In this document: piece after piece, positions 32,698 to 43,814 of the stretch
Layout: every line of letters begins with the position of its first letter
Numbering within the stretch: the first letter of the stretch is position 1
Source of the DNA: Seison nebaliae
Taxonomy: Eukaryota > Rotifera > Pararotatoria > Seisonacea > Seisonidae
Assembly (NCBI GenBank): GCA_023231475.1
Contig: JALJEE010001028.1
Span: forward strand, 1 to 45,703
Reading direction: 5' to 3'
DNA: 45,703 bases
Translations under genes and position numbers: made by a program
Notes under the pieces: model-generated
Databases searched by the model: none
Seen by the model: the letters and a program-made list of their open reading frames with translations, nothing else
Told to the model about the DNA's origin: nothing

Positions 32698-35381
32698 ACA
32701 TCGTGATTAACTTCCCATACATTCTCTACTCTTGTTTTCATTAAAACTAATATTATCAGTTTCTCTTCCTTCTCACTTGCTCTTAATTGAAATTTATCTT
32801 CAATATTCTCCTTCCAATCTTCCTCCTCTTCTACTAATACGTATTGTATTGTATTGTCTTCACCAAATACCCAAACCAAACTGACTAATACGTATAATAT
32901 TAGACAGTTGCTTAATTCGACGCGAGATAATTTGAATATTGTGGAACGTTATCGGTTGTATCATCACCCAAAACTTTACTTTTCGTTTCGCTTTAAAATT
33001 TATATGAGATCTCTCATTTAATTGCTCTCTTCTCCTTTCATCATTTTCATTGTTTCTTCGTCATAATCTTCTTACATTCAATATCATTCGACCATCATAT
33101 CGTCTCTTCTACCTCTTCTTCTTCTTCTTCCAGAAATAATGTTTGAAACCGTATTATTTCACTTAATTAATTTCCATCTTTCTGGTTAATATGATGGTTG
33201 CGATCTCCGTTCTTCTCCTCTTCTTCTTCTTTTTTTCTTCTTCGTCTTAATAGAAAATTATCAGTTAATCAATTTACTATCCATGTTCTGCTTCAAAAAA
33301 GAAAAAATTCGAGTGATGACATGAATTGACTAAACATTTGATGATTTTTAAACGTCAGGGAGATAAATCTGGCTGAATGATGAAGGATTAAGATAATCAC
33401 AATAAACAACAATAAATTGAGGAATTTTTATTCAGACGAATATTTTGCTCAACAATCGTTTCAGAAACAGAACAAATTAAATTTTTTGTTTCGTGAATTT
33501 TTCAAAGTTTCTTTCATAAAAGTGAAATTGTAGGGATGAAAGAGAGTCATCCATCGTAATTTACATATTTATTGGAATAGAAGGAAAAGGATGAATAATA
33601 ATGATAATAATGAAGATTAACGAAATTAATAATTGTAAGAGTAAACATGTCTGAGAAAGAAGTAAATTATGATTGTTATCATTACCATTGTGCATGTAGT
33701 CTGCATGACACAAAAAACGGAGATCTGGCACTGGACGGAAAGTTTATTAGTCGTTCATCAACTTACTTTCTTTCCATTCATCAATTCCTTGTCTCTATAC
33801 TTCTTTCTTTCAACAATGACATCTTCATTCCGACAATGGATATGGCTTGTATTAGCAAATGTCAACTATAATAGAAAAGAATGGAAGGAAATAACTGAAC
33901 TATGTTTAATGGTTCTCTCATGTTCCTCTCCTGTTCCTCTTGCACGTAGACAACAGAGCATAATAACGAATATAATTCGGAATTAAGTGAATATACTAAT
34001 TAATTCCGTTCATGTATCTTCCCCAGTGCACAGCCCTAACAACATAATTTCATCCTCCAACTACACCACAATCCATTATGGGAACAATGACATTGGGAAA
34101 GTGTTTTTTTTAATTCTCATCACATCAACCTATCGATTACTTAACGTAAACAGAAAGAAGGAAAACATTATTGATGCGCTCGTCAGCATTGGTGGAATTG
34201 AACGACATTGTCATCTGACATACTCCCCTCCGAACTCAAAATTGAACAAAGAAATTCTTTTTGTCCTCGGAAAGTTAAAGTTATGAGTATTGTATAATTG
34301 TGCAGTGGTGCAAAGAAGTCGGATTTAGTATGGAGAATTGGCGAGCTTCATCTCAACTAGTTGGGCATATAATATGATTTTCGAAATGAGTGATTTACAT
34401 TAAAACCGAATTAAATGATAATTATATCATCATTTGCTGATGATGTGAATTGTTGCTACGTTCGCTCTATCACCGGACACATCATTGTGTCATCATTGGA
34501 AAGAATAATTATGGAACGAAAGTCATAAATTACAACAACAATAATTGACAACATTTATTAATTCTAATCGAATGAACAATCCAATTCATTCTTACCATTC
34601 TTCAATTATTTACTTCTGATTTACTTGAAATAATAATCATAAGAATAAGAATAATCTCCATCAAATGTTCATTGTTGAGAAGATCAGTGTACGTGAGAAC
34701 ACTCCTCAGACTGTTGTTAGGAGAGAGGAAGCATCACAATTCGTTACTTAATACTTCCTTTTCATTCAATATCAAATTATTTGATAATAATATATTAATT
34801 ACACAATTTGAGATGTAGGAGAAGTGTTCCCGATTCTTCTCCACGATTTCGCATAAACATAAATTTAATAAAACAAAAATAAAATTTCTACTTTTTTCTT
34901 CTTTAAAATGTTTTCTTCTATTTCAATGTGATTTGATAGCAATAAATTTCTTATCCGCTTCTACGTACTCCTCTCCGTCACATACACAGCGGTTCTTTCT
35001 CATGTAATTGTTGATGAATCATTTGCACAAGAATTTCCTAACATTCACCTCCTTTACACAAAATAAGCATCTGCTATCATTATTATAAATGGAGGAGAAA
35101 TGTTAAATAGCATTAACTATCTCCATTATCAAATTTGGTAAATGATATAATTTCTTCACTTTAATAATTCTCTTCTGAAATCAAATTTGAAGAATGGAAG
35201 AAAAATGAGGAAGCGAAAAGGAAAGATAGAATTCGTCAGAATATAATTAAAAGAAATTCGAAATGTTTTCAGATATTCAGTTCCACTCTAGACCATTATG
35301 TACAATAATAACTATTTCTTTCAACAATTTTCTTCCAACATAACATAACTAGATTTTATGTTATTCAATTATAGTCTAGGT
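32698..35381. other. Gene-poor region with pyrimidine-rich tracts
   Basis: Plus strand is CTT/TCT-rich around 33040-33240 (CTTCTTCTTCTTCCAG). Plus-strand frames at 33647-34286 lack conserved features and overlap one another in different registers; I do not call them genes. Nothing else recognised. Confidence 0.45.
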
Positions 35382-35750
35382 GATTTGGTAGACGAACCAT
35401 TTGGTAGACGGGACTATTTGGTAGACCGACAATTGGGTAGACGGAGATTTGGTAGACGGAGATTTGGTAGACCGACCATTTGGTAGATATTTTCTTATTA
35501 CACATTTAAATTGCTCCAAAATTTTGGATCATTGGAAAAATTGTTTGTTATTCCTGTTAATATTATATAATTAATTAAAATTAAAATTTAACTTTAACCG
35601 TATTTTTAATGAGCATAATCCTTTTGAATGATCCAAAATTTTGGAGAAATTTAAATGTGAAATAAGAAAATATCTACATGTATTTCCCATACGGAGTCTA
35701 CCAAATGGTCGGTCTACCAAATAGTCCCGTCTACCAAATGTCGTTTTCCC
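35382..35750. mobile_element. Foldback/MITE-like element with TTTGGTAGAC subterminal repeats
   Basis: The left arm (35382 to about 35534) and right arm (about 35622-35742) are inverted copies. Shared order: ATTTGGTAGACGGGACT, ATTTGGTAGACCGAC, ATATTTTCTTATTNCACATTTAAAT, CTCCAAAATTTTGGATCATT. The left arm has seven copies of ATTTGGTAGAC, some variant, with 15-17 nt spacing; the right arm has three. An AT-rich spacer of about 90 bp joins the arms, and there is no open frame for a transposase. Right-arm end is GGGAAAACGACATTTGG read inward. I could not identify a target-site duplication. A non-autonomous element is the simplest reading. Confidence 0.75.
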
Positions 35751-35999
35751 ATTCAATTAACTCATTTATGTGTGTGTGTCATTTGTTTGGAGAAGACGAA
35801 TGAATTCTTTTCCTTCCAATAACAAATCGTTTATCAATTCAATCAGAAATGGGAGAAAATAAAGATAATTTTAAATTGAAATGTCTTTGGACATATTGAA
35901 AATCCATTTCTTTGTTTTTAAACCAAATTTTTCCTCACCACAATAAATTCGGAGAAAAAATCATAAATTCGTTTCAATAAATCCATTTCGACTGATATT

Positions 36000-36666
36000 A
36001 TGTGGCCCACCGTCAAGAATGAAGGCATTGAAAACACATTTAAACTGTACAGAACCAAATGGATGAAATACCAAATAAGTCGACTCAACTTAATTCTAAG
36101 ACCCAGATTCTTCAAAGGCCGAACATCTAATCCATCGATACCAGTCGATTCTGAAGTGAAACTTTATCTGAAAGAAATCTTTTTAGGTTCCATTTCCATT
36201 TTCCTTCCCCGTTATTTATTGATAGAATTAGATAGGAAATTAATCGAGAAGACATTTCCGAAAAATCCGTTCAATTATTTAGACAATGAAAGTAAACGTT
36301 TTTCAATCATGACTTTGAACAAGAACCCAAATCAACAGACTACTCATATTCCACATCATGAGAATCAGATCTGTTTAATTTGTTGTGGTAAGATTAATTT
36401 GGATAATAGTCAACTGACTCCGACTAGTACTCAAACCATTTCTTCTCAACTATATCCGATTTTAGAACGATTTAATTTATTATCTGAATGGTCAGTCTTC
36501 AATTCACCCTCATCATTTCTATCGTTTCTCTCTTAGCAATTGTATAGAAATAGTGAATTATTTAATTAATTTCATATATCCGTTTTACCGAAATAGTCCT
36601 CAATCATCATCAATCACCAATTTCACCCTTCGAGGTTCTCTCCAACTTAGTTTCGAAAATAAATGA
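36000..36666 (+). CDS. Uncharacterised protein, 206 aa, two exons
   Basis: Exons 36000-36490 and 36537-36666, with intron GTCAGT..CTCTTAG and phases agreeing. The N-terminal half is basic with hydrophobic segments (VKLYLKEIFLGSISIFLPRY). A lone zinc-ligand-like CLICCGKINL lies near residue 127, and the second exon begins at a CNCIEIVNYLINF junction. No signal peptide. I do not recognise the family. Its TGA stop (36664-36666) overlaps the presumed ATG of the next gene (36663-36665). An alternative is a second intron (GTTCTC at 36635 to AAAAAG at about 36679), which opens another 43 codons ending at TAA near 36823; the two models exclude each other. Confidence 0.5.
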
Positions 36667-37523
36667 ATATCTTAAAAAGAGTATCCTCAGATGTTGAATT
36701 CGACAAAAATCGATGGGAATCTCAGTCGAAAAACTTCGGATTCTTCTATCGAATATTTACAATACAACCATCTAAAACGAATTGTTTCTCTTTTAATATT
36801 CTCCAATTTAGAATTAATTAATGTCAAATAATAATAAATGTTAGGCTAAAAGGAAAACAACCGATAATACTCATAAGATTAGGAAGATTCTAACGAAATG
36901 TTATGGGGAATATGATAAGAAGAATAAGAGAACTACCTTAAACTTTTTAGACGATTATGCCAAATATTATCAGAATTCAGCTATTTCACATCAATTTCAT
37001 ACCCATCCGTATGGAGACGAACCTCATCATCCATTAGGTCCCTGCTGGTATGAAGGTCTACTAGATAAGAGAAATAGTAAGAAAAATCGAACGAGTTCAG
37101 TCACAGCAATACCTCGTCATATTAGGAAAAATTTACGAGTTAACTAATTTGTTCGCTTTTTGATAGTTTCCTTCACTTCAATTTTAGAAAGTTAGACAAG
37201 TAAGAAATAGTTGTGATTTTAATCGAGGTATCGGTTTGTTGGATCCCCCGAAAATTAATGTGAACCTTTTGAATCAAGTGACCCAGTTGCTTGTTCTTCA
37301 ACAACTCAAACTCCCGTTCGCACAACAATTGCTGGTTTGTAATATTTTGATAAATTAATTGATTGATACCAAATAATTTATTGAACTTTTAAAGACTAAT
37401 CAGATAAATTCGAGACAAAATCCACCGCCTAAGGAACCAGCAGTACCTGAACCACCACAAATAAAGGATGTGGACTTCGACACGTTATTAGATTCATATA
37501 ATAAGAATAATATGAATCGATAG
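36663..37523 (+). CDS. Uncharacterised basic protein, 195 aa, four phase-0 exons
   Basis: Exons 36663-36680, 36845-37138, 37188-37334 and 37395-37523; every intron is phase 0 and GT..AG. The protein begins MNILKRAKRKTTDNTHKIRK and contains a His/Pro-rich segment HTHPYGDEPHHPLGPCWYEG that looks conserved. It continues with a basic stretch (RHIRKNLRKVRQVRNSCDFN), a Leu/Gln helix (QVTQLLVLQQLKLPFAQQLL) and a Pro-rich tail ending VDFDTLLDSYNK. The last motif faintly recalls the LDxxLDxY ends of ALY/CHTOP-type mRNA export adaptors; that is only a resemblance. The six-codon first exon is inferred from phase and an available ATG, so the true start may differ. Ends 140 bp before Rubicon. Confidence 0.6.
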
Positions 37524-37664
37524 TATCCAATTAACATCTCATCGATATATTGATGGAAAATTGGAGTCTCATAAAATTTTCGCCGAAATTTTTTTAAAAT
37601 TAATAAAATTTCTTATTAAAAAGAAATTTATTCGTTTCGATAATTTAGCTCGTGAGTATTAAAG

Positions 37665-40430
37665 TATTTATCACATGACGAGAGATATGTTCTTTTGAAG
37701 ACTATCGTTAATGAGAGAATGAAGAAATGTGGAGAACTTCATTCCGTTTTATTTGATTATTGTCGGGAGAATAAATATTTTAAGAATTTCGATTTACTTC
37801 TCCTCCGAATTCTTACAAATGGAATCAGTCAAGAGAAAGTAAAATTTTTTTATTCGTCATAAATCATTTCCTTATTCGATTAGTTCGATAATAATCCTTT
37901 TAAAGGTCTCTGGTCTTTGTTGACGGTTTTGATTCAGACTGGAAATAATGTGGATTTAAACTTAATTACAATGTTGAATTCCATCGTGGATTATGAAGAT
38001 CGTTGTCGAAAATTCATTCAATTATCATTAGGAGATAATCGTTTGGATAAACAAATTCGATTTCTTTCTTCTCAAACTTCGTGGCTCCAGGAACATTATC
38101 GTCGTTGGGAATTTCCTTCTTTTTTCTCAAATCATAATTAATTTTCAGATAATTCTTTCATGATTGATGAAACATGTCAGAAGATGATCATCCAATTATC
38201 TTCCACTATGAATCGACAGGAGATTCGTGAGAGATATCGTTATCAATTTTCCTCCAAACGGATTTCTGACGACCTAAATGAGAAGGAAATAAATGAAGAG
38301 AATGACGATGATTTGATGACATTCGAAAGTGAATTAGATAATTTACTCGACGAATATGACGAGAAAGAGGAGGTAAATCCGGAACCGTTTTTATTGCAGA
38401 ATGATGGAATTTTTACTATTGAGAAGAATTGTCAGAAGGAAATGGACAAATTGAATGACATTGCAAAATTGAATTTAACTCGTCGAATATTACTCTTGTA
38501 TGGACATTTAGAGAAAGAGGCATTACAAGCATCACGTATGGAAGTTGATATTCAAAACGAAAATTTACTTGTTCTCCAACAACTGATTGAATTGATTCAA
38601 TCGATAAAGAATCGATTATCGATACAAAAAAATTTAAGATTCATTTTTGAAAATTTCTTATTAAACCGAGAAACTTTCCTTCAACATTCAAATTTCAACA
38701 ATTCACAAATGACATTGAATCAATCTGGTGATGAAAGAGAACCAGATTCGTTCCATTCGACGCCACTCTTTTCTACTTCTTCACCAACAAGTCTTCCTAG
38801 TTTAACAAGTGAATCAGCGTCAACGATGACGATGGAGAAAGTGAAAGAATTTAATCGATTAAGTTGTCATCGAGAGAAATCATCGATATTGATAAATTCG
38901 ATGATGGATTTAATTCCATCATTCTCCCAGACATTCCATATCATTAATCATCATTATAATAATTATGTGAATAATGGAGATATCTCCTATCAAGAATCGA
39001 TGGGATTATTTGGAGTTGAAAAGAAGATTAATTTACAGATAAAAAACCATCGACAATTCCCCAAATTTCTTCATCGATTAATGAATAATAATCATTTATT
39101 TTCCATTAACCAATTCCTTATTAATCTTCTCAATCATCATTATTCTTATATGAATGAGGACAGTAATGATTCCTTCTTAATTCATGATAATTATTTAAAT
39201 GAGAATGATGAAAATAATTCCAAAATTTCTCCATTTACTACCAAACCCAAATCATTTCGAACTTTTTCAAATTCATCTGATAATTTATCTTCATCAATTT
39301 CATCAACATCTTCTTCTTCATCATCATCATCATCATCATTAATGTCGTCCATGTTAATTATGAGAAAAGAAACGATGAGTACTTATTATGAGAGAGTAGA
39401 CAAGAGTAATATCAGAGGAACACCATATTGGGCACCACCCAGAAAACAATTAATTCTCTACACTCCCCTTACCGATCTTTCGCCAAATGAATCGATGAAT
39501 GAAATATTGAAACAACAACGAATGTTATGTGCCGGTTGTGGTCGTCAATTTTATGAAACGATAACAAATAAATTATATTTCTGTTCTTATCTTCGCAAAT
39601 ATTTCTGTGGTTGTTGCAGTTCGTTCAATGTCAAAAGAATTCAATCAACTTTAAAAGAGAATATTATTCGGATTTATCAATCATCCAACTGTAAATTAGC
39701 GAGTGTTCGATTGAAGAGATTATTGGAGAATGTGGAGAATAATTGGAAATTAAAACAAATGTTTTATGCGAGTGAAGACCAATTATCAATGCCATTACCA
39801 GCACAAATATTGACGGGATGGAATTGGACACCACAAAACATTTCACTTCATGCATTCTATTCATTGATGTCATTAGGACGTCGTGAAGCCATCGAAATAT
39901 CAGACGACCTTATACGTCGATATCATATTTCTACTATTCCCAAAATCAATCAATATCGGAAGAAACTCCATCACATTTCACGATATATTCTCACCTGTAC
40001 AGAAACCGAAAGTTCTATGACATTGACCAATTCATCCGACATTATTTCACCACGCAAATATTTACAATCGATTCCCGAAAGATTTTATTCGGATGATAAT
40101 ATTTTTACTTATTTCGATTTGATTCTCACCAAAAGTCGATTACTCGTCCAATTGTTGGAAGATGTTTATCGTTGCTGCGAACAACATGTCCTCAAATCAT
40201 CATGTCATCTCTGTATTAATCGTGGTCACATTTGTGAGATTTGTGACAAGAGAAAAATTGGTTTAACATTCAGTCGTTTTCGGAAATATCCAGAAACCAT
40301 AATTTATCCGTTTCATACGGAAAAAGTGTCACAATGTCTCCATTGTGCATCATTTTTCCATAAGAATTGCTTAGACAGGAATCCATGTCCATCTTGTCAA
40401 CGTAAATTCCCACTAAATAAACCCAAATAA
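37665..40430 (+). CDS. RUBCN: Rubicon-like autophagy regulator (RUN + RH domains), at least 873 aa
   Basis: Rubicon binds the Beclin1-UVRAG-VPS34 complex and RAB7 to restrain autophagosome/endosome maturation. Exons 37665-37838, 37884-38103 and 38149-40430 join in phase; the first in-frame ATG is 37719, and an upstream start exon may be missing. The RUN domain is N-terminal: LLKTIVNERMKKCGELH, NNPFKGLWSLLTVL, LSSQTSWLQEHYRHNSFMID. A long Asn/Ser-rich linker includes a poly-Ser run. The C-terminal Rubicon-homology zinc domain is clear: GTPYWAPPRKQLILYTP (human EWAPPRPQIIFNVHP), CAGCGRQFYETITNKLYFCS, YLRKYFCGCCSSF, CHLCINRGHICEICD, IIYPFHTEKVSQCLHCASFF, HKNCLDRNPCPSCQRK. The terminal Cys/His set matches the RAB7-binding zinc cluster of human Rubicon (CEECKACYHKAC). 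The Gly/Ser-rich regions of vertebrate Rubicon are not conserved. Confidence 0.88.
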
Positions 40431-40933
40431 CTCCAATTACCAGTCTTCCGTTTTTTTTTCCATTAGTTTCTCTCTTTTTCTCCAAATAAATGAGTGCACA
40501 TCATTTGCACAGTTACCATAGCAATGAACGATATTAACTATTCTATTCCTAATAACTTACCTTAATCAGATATTCTGCGTCAGCTGTTATTGATGAGAAT
40601 GTTTATTCTCTTTCTTTTCTTTTTGCCCTCCAATTCCCTCTCTACCATCGAATTTCCATTAGGGAGAATGATGAACATTTATTCAGATGTCACATGAAAA
40701 GAAAAAAAAATATTATTTGATATCAAACCAAATTATAAGACATTAACGAAAATATTATTTCATCACATAAAATCAACTATAAATCCTGCATCATATTCCA
40801 TAATATTTGTGCATATTTATTTGTCTGTCTAATATTCTCTGTTTCATTCAGTTTTCATACATGAATTCGTACCAACCACAGCTTATAGTAGAAATTTCTT
40901 TCAATTCAATCGTATTGACCATTTGAATGAAAA
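40431..40933. other. Intergenic, no gene recognised
   Basis: AT-rich, with AATAAA near 40484 as a probable Rubicon poly(A) signal. A short ATG frame (MNSYQPQLIVEIS) near 40861 could be a 5' exon of the next gene, but no join was confirmed. Confidence 0.45.
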
Positions 40934-41403
40934 ATGATAAATAACTCCCAATACTTCACCCATAAACTACTTCTATTCCATTTATTATTTCAGTGTATAT
41001 ATAAGGTCATTTCTATCGAACGGGATGTTAATCGGAAAATCGAATGTTTCGATTGTTATTATCATCTGAGTCGATATAAACAAACATCTCATTATCAATG
41101 TGCAGAAAAAACGACTATTTGTCGATATGGTTGCCAAGTTTAGTTTCTCATGTTACACTTATCATTCAATCTAATTTCCTGAAGAGAAGTGTCACAGCCA
41201 CAAACGATATGAGATCGTTCAATAAACAGATAGTGGGAATGACATGTATGCAATCATATATCTGTCCCAGAGAAGAATTTTCGAGCCAATCTCGTACTAA
41301 ATATGAATGTTGTTACGAAGATAAATGTAATTCTTCCATAATCCTAAATTTCAGTCTTTGTAAAATTTTTCTAATTTATTTATCACGATATTTTCTTTTC
41401 TAA
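40934..41403 (+). CDS. Ly6/uPAR three-finger protein, GPI-anchored type, 140 aa
   Basis: Exons 40934-41137 and 41185-41403 (GTTTAG..CTGAAG, phase 0). N-terminal hydrophobic signal (KLLLFHLLFQCIYKVIS). Then the cysteine frame of the Ly6/uPAR/quiver superfamily: IECFDCYYHLSRY, YQCAEKTTICRYGCQ, MTCMQSYICPREE, YECCYEDKCNSS. The ending CCxxDxCN is the family signature. The C-terminal hydrophobic stretch (LCKIFLIYLSRYFLF) after CNSS suggests GPI attachment near the Asn/Ser. In arthropods such proteins include sleepless/quiver and septate-junction Ly6 members; a specific orthologue cannot be assigned. Splicing inserts RSVTATNDMRSF between the fourth and fifth cysteine regions. Confidence 0.78.
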
Positions 41404-41834
41404 TATATTTCCGATTTACTTAAATAAATTTTACTTTTTCTTATCACCAAAATCATCCTTCGATTTCTCAACTCTAAAATTTCAATTATTTCATTAATTT
41501 CAATTATGTTTTTTTTGTTTGTTTGGTACGTATGTTTTTAATTGTAAAGGTAAACAATTTATAAAAGTTTTTTGAGTTATCGAAAGTTTAATAAAAAACT
41601 AAACAAATTTGAAGGAAATTTAAGGAAATTTTCTTATTATCGACGATGGTGAACTTGGACTGGTGTTTGAAGAATGAGCCTTTGACGATATTATAATGAT
41701 TTGTTTCTTACATCCTAATCAATTCATCGAGAAATGACATTAATTTCTTGTTTTTTTAGATTCAATAAAATAATGAATTATTCATCATTTACATTATATT
41801 TTACGTAAAATTTTAAAGAAGAAATAGAAAGAAA
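41404..41834. other. Intergenic between Ly6 gene and first transporter
   Basis: No coding capacity seen. An acceptor-like AAATTTTAAAG ends 16 nt before the transporter ATG, which may be the end of a 5'UTR intron or a trans-splice site. Confidence 0.4.
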
Positions 41835-43358
41835 ATGAATGAAGATGAAGAAAATTTGATGGAAGTGATCGATGGGGATGAGAATGATGATGGAAATAAT
41901 GTGGAAATAAATGGAAGTGAAGAAATGTCTTTCGGTTTGTTTCAATGGATTGTACTCGCTGTTTGTGGTTGTATAAATGCTTGTGATGCAGTAGAAATAA
42001 TTTCAATTTCATATATTCTTCCCGTGATCGAATGTGATCTCAATTTCGATCCGAAAGCGAAAGCTTATTCCCTAACACTTCTCTTCATCGGTATGATGAT
42101 TGGAGGATTTGTTTGGGGATTATTGGCTGATATTTTTGGTAGGAAACGAATGTTAATGTCAACGTTAGTGGTGAATGCATTCTTTACTCTCATTTCCGCT
42201 TTTCCAACCACTTATACGGTTTTCTGTCTATTACGGTTTTGTGCCGGTATGGGAATTGGAGGGAACATTCCGATAATTTGGGGATATTTCACCGAATTCC
42301 TCCCAACTAAACAACGAGCGAAAATGCTTTGTCTTTTAGCTTGTTTTTGGTATGTGGGCGCTTTATATGTGGCTTGTGCTGCTCGACTCATTTTAGCACA
42401 TTCGATCCACATAAGCTTTATGGCGAATTGGCGATTTTTCATGTTGATTTGTTCAGTCCCATCATTTCTTGCCATCATCACTTTCTTTCCTTTACCCGAG
42501 AGTGGAATGTTCATATCGAAACAATCTTCAGATGAAACTTATAAAATTAAACTAAGTCAACAAATAAAGAAATTCAACGAATCGAATTCTTTCAAACGAA
42601 AATTTATCATTTATCGTCAAATGTCGAAATTGGAAGATTATACTCAAATCATACCAAAATCTATTATTTATCAGAAATTGAATTTGAAGAATGTCATCAA
42701 TCAAATTATCCAATTATTCTCCAAAACTTACAGGAAAAGTCTCGTTTTAATTGTCATCGTTTCGTGGACGATCTCGTTCGCTTTCTACGGACTTTGGATG
42801 TGGTTACCACATTTATTCCGAAGAATGGAATTGAATGGAGGCCATATATGTGCACCATTATCCAATTCATCTTCTAACATGACTGATCATAAAATACGGT
42901 GCCAAATTGATGACGCAGAAATTCGAGACACATTGTTAAGTGTTTTGGGTGGAATTCCAGGAAATGTTTTCGCCTTCGTTTTTGTCAATCGAATAGATCG
43001 ACGTAAATTTCTCATGTTCTCCTTTTTCATTACAACCGTCATCATTTCACTCCTTCCTTTCATTCATGCATCCATTCAGGGTGTCATTATCATGAACATA
43101 TTCTCCACAATTGCCGCCATCATTTTCAATGTGTTGGCGACTGTTCAAACAGAATTATTTCCTACTCAATTACGTACAACAGCGATCGGATTCATCATGA
43201 TCTTCCTTAGATTATCATCCATCGTCAGTAATTTAGTCTTCTCACTCTTCATCGAATCACATTGTTCACTTTCCATTCTTTCCATCAGTGGCACATGTGT
43301 CGTCGCAATACTCGCCTCTTATCTTCTTCCGGAAACGAGGAACAAAATCTTAATTTAA
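41835..43358 (+). CDS. SV2/SVOP-like major facilitator transporter, copy 1, 507 aa
   Basis: Twelve-helix MFS membrane protein of the synaptic-vesicle-2 subgroup; substrate unknown. It is a complete single-exon frame. Acidic cytoplasmic N-terminus (MNEDEENLMEVIDGDEND), then FGLFQWIVLAVCGCINACDA (SV2-type TM1), LPVIECDLNF, MMIGGFVWGLLADIFGRKRM (motif A D-x-x-GRKR) and the SV2-type block RFCAGMGIGGNIPIIWGYFT followed by EFLPTKQRAKML. PESGMFISKQ ends TM6 (SV2: PESPRFFLENG). The central loop is about 90 residues, then SFAFYGLWMWLPHLFRRME, an extracellular loop with N-glycosylation sequons (SNSSSNMT) and two cysteines, VNRIDRRKF (second motif-A site) and the terminal LPETRNKI. The SV2 luminal pentapeptide domain is absent, so SVOP-like insect paralogues are the closer comparison. 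Confidence 0.88.
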   Translation: MNEDEENLMEVIDGDENDDGNNVEINGSEEMSFGLFQWIVLAVCGCINACDAVEIISISYILPVIECDLNFDPKAKAYSLTLLFIGMMIGGFVWGLLADIFGRKRMLMSTLVVNAFFTLISAFPTTYTVFCLLRFCAGMGIGGNIPIIWGYFTEFLPTKQRAKMLCLLACFWYVGALYVACAARLILAHSIHISFMANWRFFMLICSVPSFLAIITFFPLPESGMFISKQSSDETYKIKLSQQIKKFNESNSFKRKFIIYRQMSKLEDYTQIIPKSIIYQKLNLKNVINQIIQLFSKTYRKSLVLIVIVSWTISFAFYGLWMWLPHLFRRMELNGGHICAPLSNSSSNMTDHKIRCQIDDAEIRDTLLSVLGGIPGNVFAFVFVNRIDRRKFLMFSFFITTVIISLLPFIHASIQGVIIMNIFSTIAAIIFNVLATVQTELFPTQLRTTAIGFIMIFLRLSSIVSNLVFSLFIESHCSLSILSISGTCVVAILASYLLPETRNKILI

Positions 43359-43532
43359 TTTCCAAAAGTTTCATTTTTTAAGTCCTAATTCTAAATTTAA
43401 AATTTTATTGAAAAAACTGTGTATTATATTTTTCATTATTTAAACTCGTCCAAATCTCTATGATAATTACATAAATGAAATTAATAATTTAATTAATTAA
43501 TCAGAAATTTGAAGTTCTCATGAAAAATGATA

Positions 43533-43564
<32 letters not shown>

Positions 43565-43814
43565 ATTTATTGAAATTCCCGACGGGATAAATTGAAGTTA
43601 TGACGAGGAATATATTTTGAAAATTTTAAAGAAGCAATAAAAAATAGAAAATGAATACCGTTATTTCACAGAGTTCGATGAGTGAAATTTGTAAATTTTT
43701 TGTTATAAAAATCAATAAAGAATAATTTAATATCTTCTGAATTAAGTCATCGATGAATTATTCATGAAATTGATGTCTATTGTGCAGAAGTTTAAGTAGA
43801 CATGATGTTTAAAA
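43359..43814. other. Spacer between tandem transporters, with ATT microsatellite
   Basis: 456 bp without coding capacity, containing the ATT microsatellite. ATTGTGCAG near 43785 resembles a splice acceptor 26 nt before the second ATG. Confidence 0.5.
43532..43563. repeat. (ATT)n microsatellite
   Basis: About ten uninterrupted ATT units between the two paralogous transporters. Confidence 0.95.

Noticed and set aside
33647-34286. Three overlapping plus-strand frames, including a Cys-rich one
   Set aside because: No signal peptide, family motif or consistent splice join; composition looks non-coding.
41794-42012. Minus-strand His/Leu-rich frame
   Set aside because: Antisense shadow of the acidic start of the first transporter.
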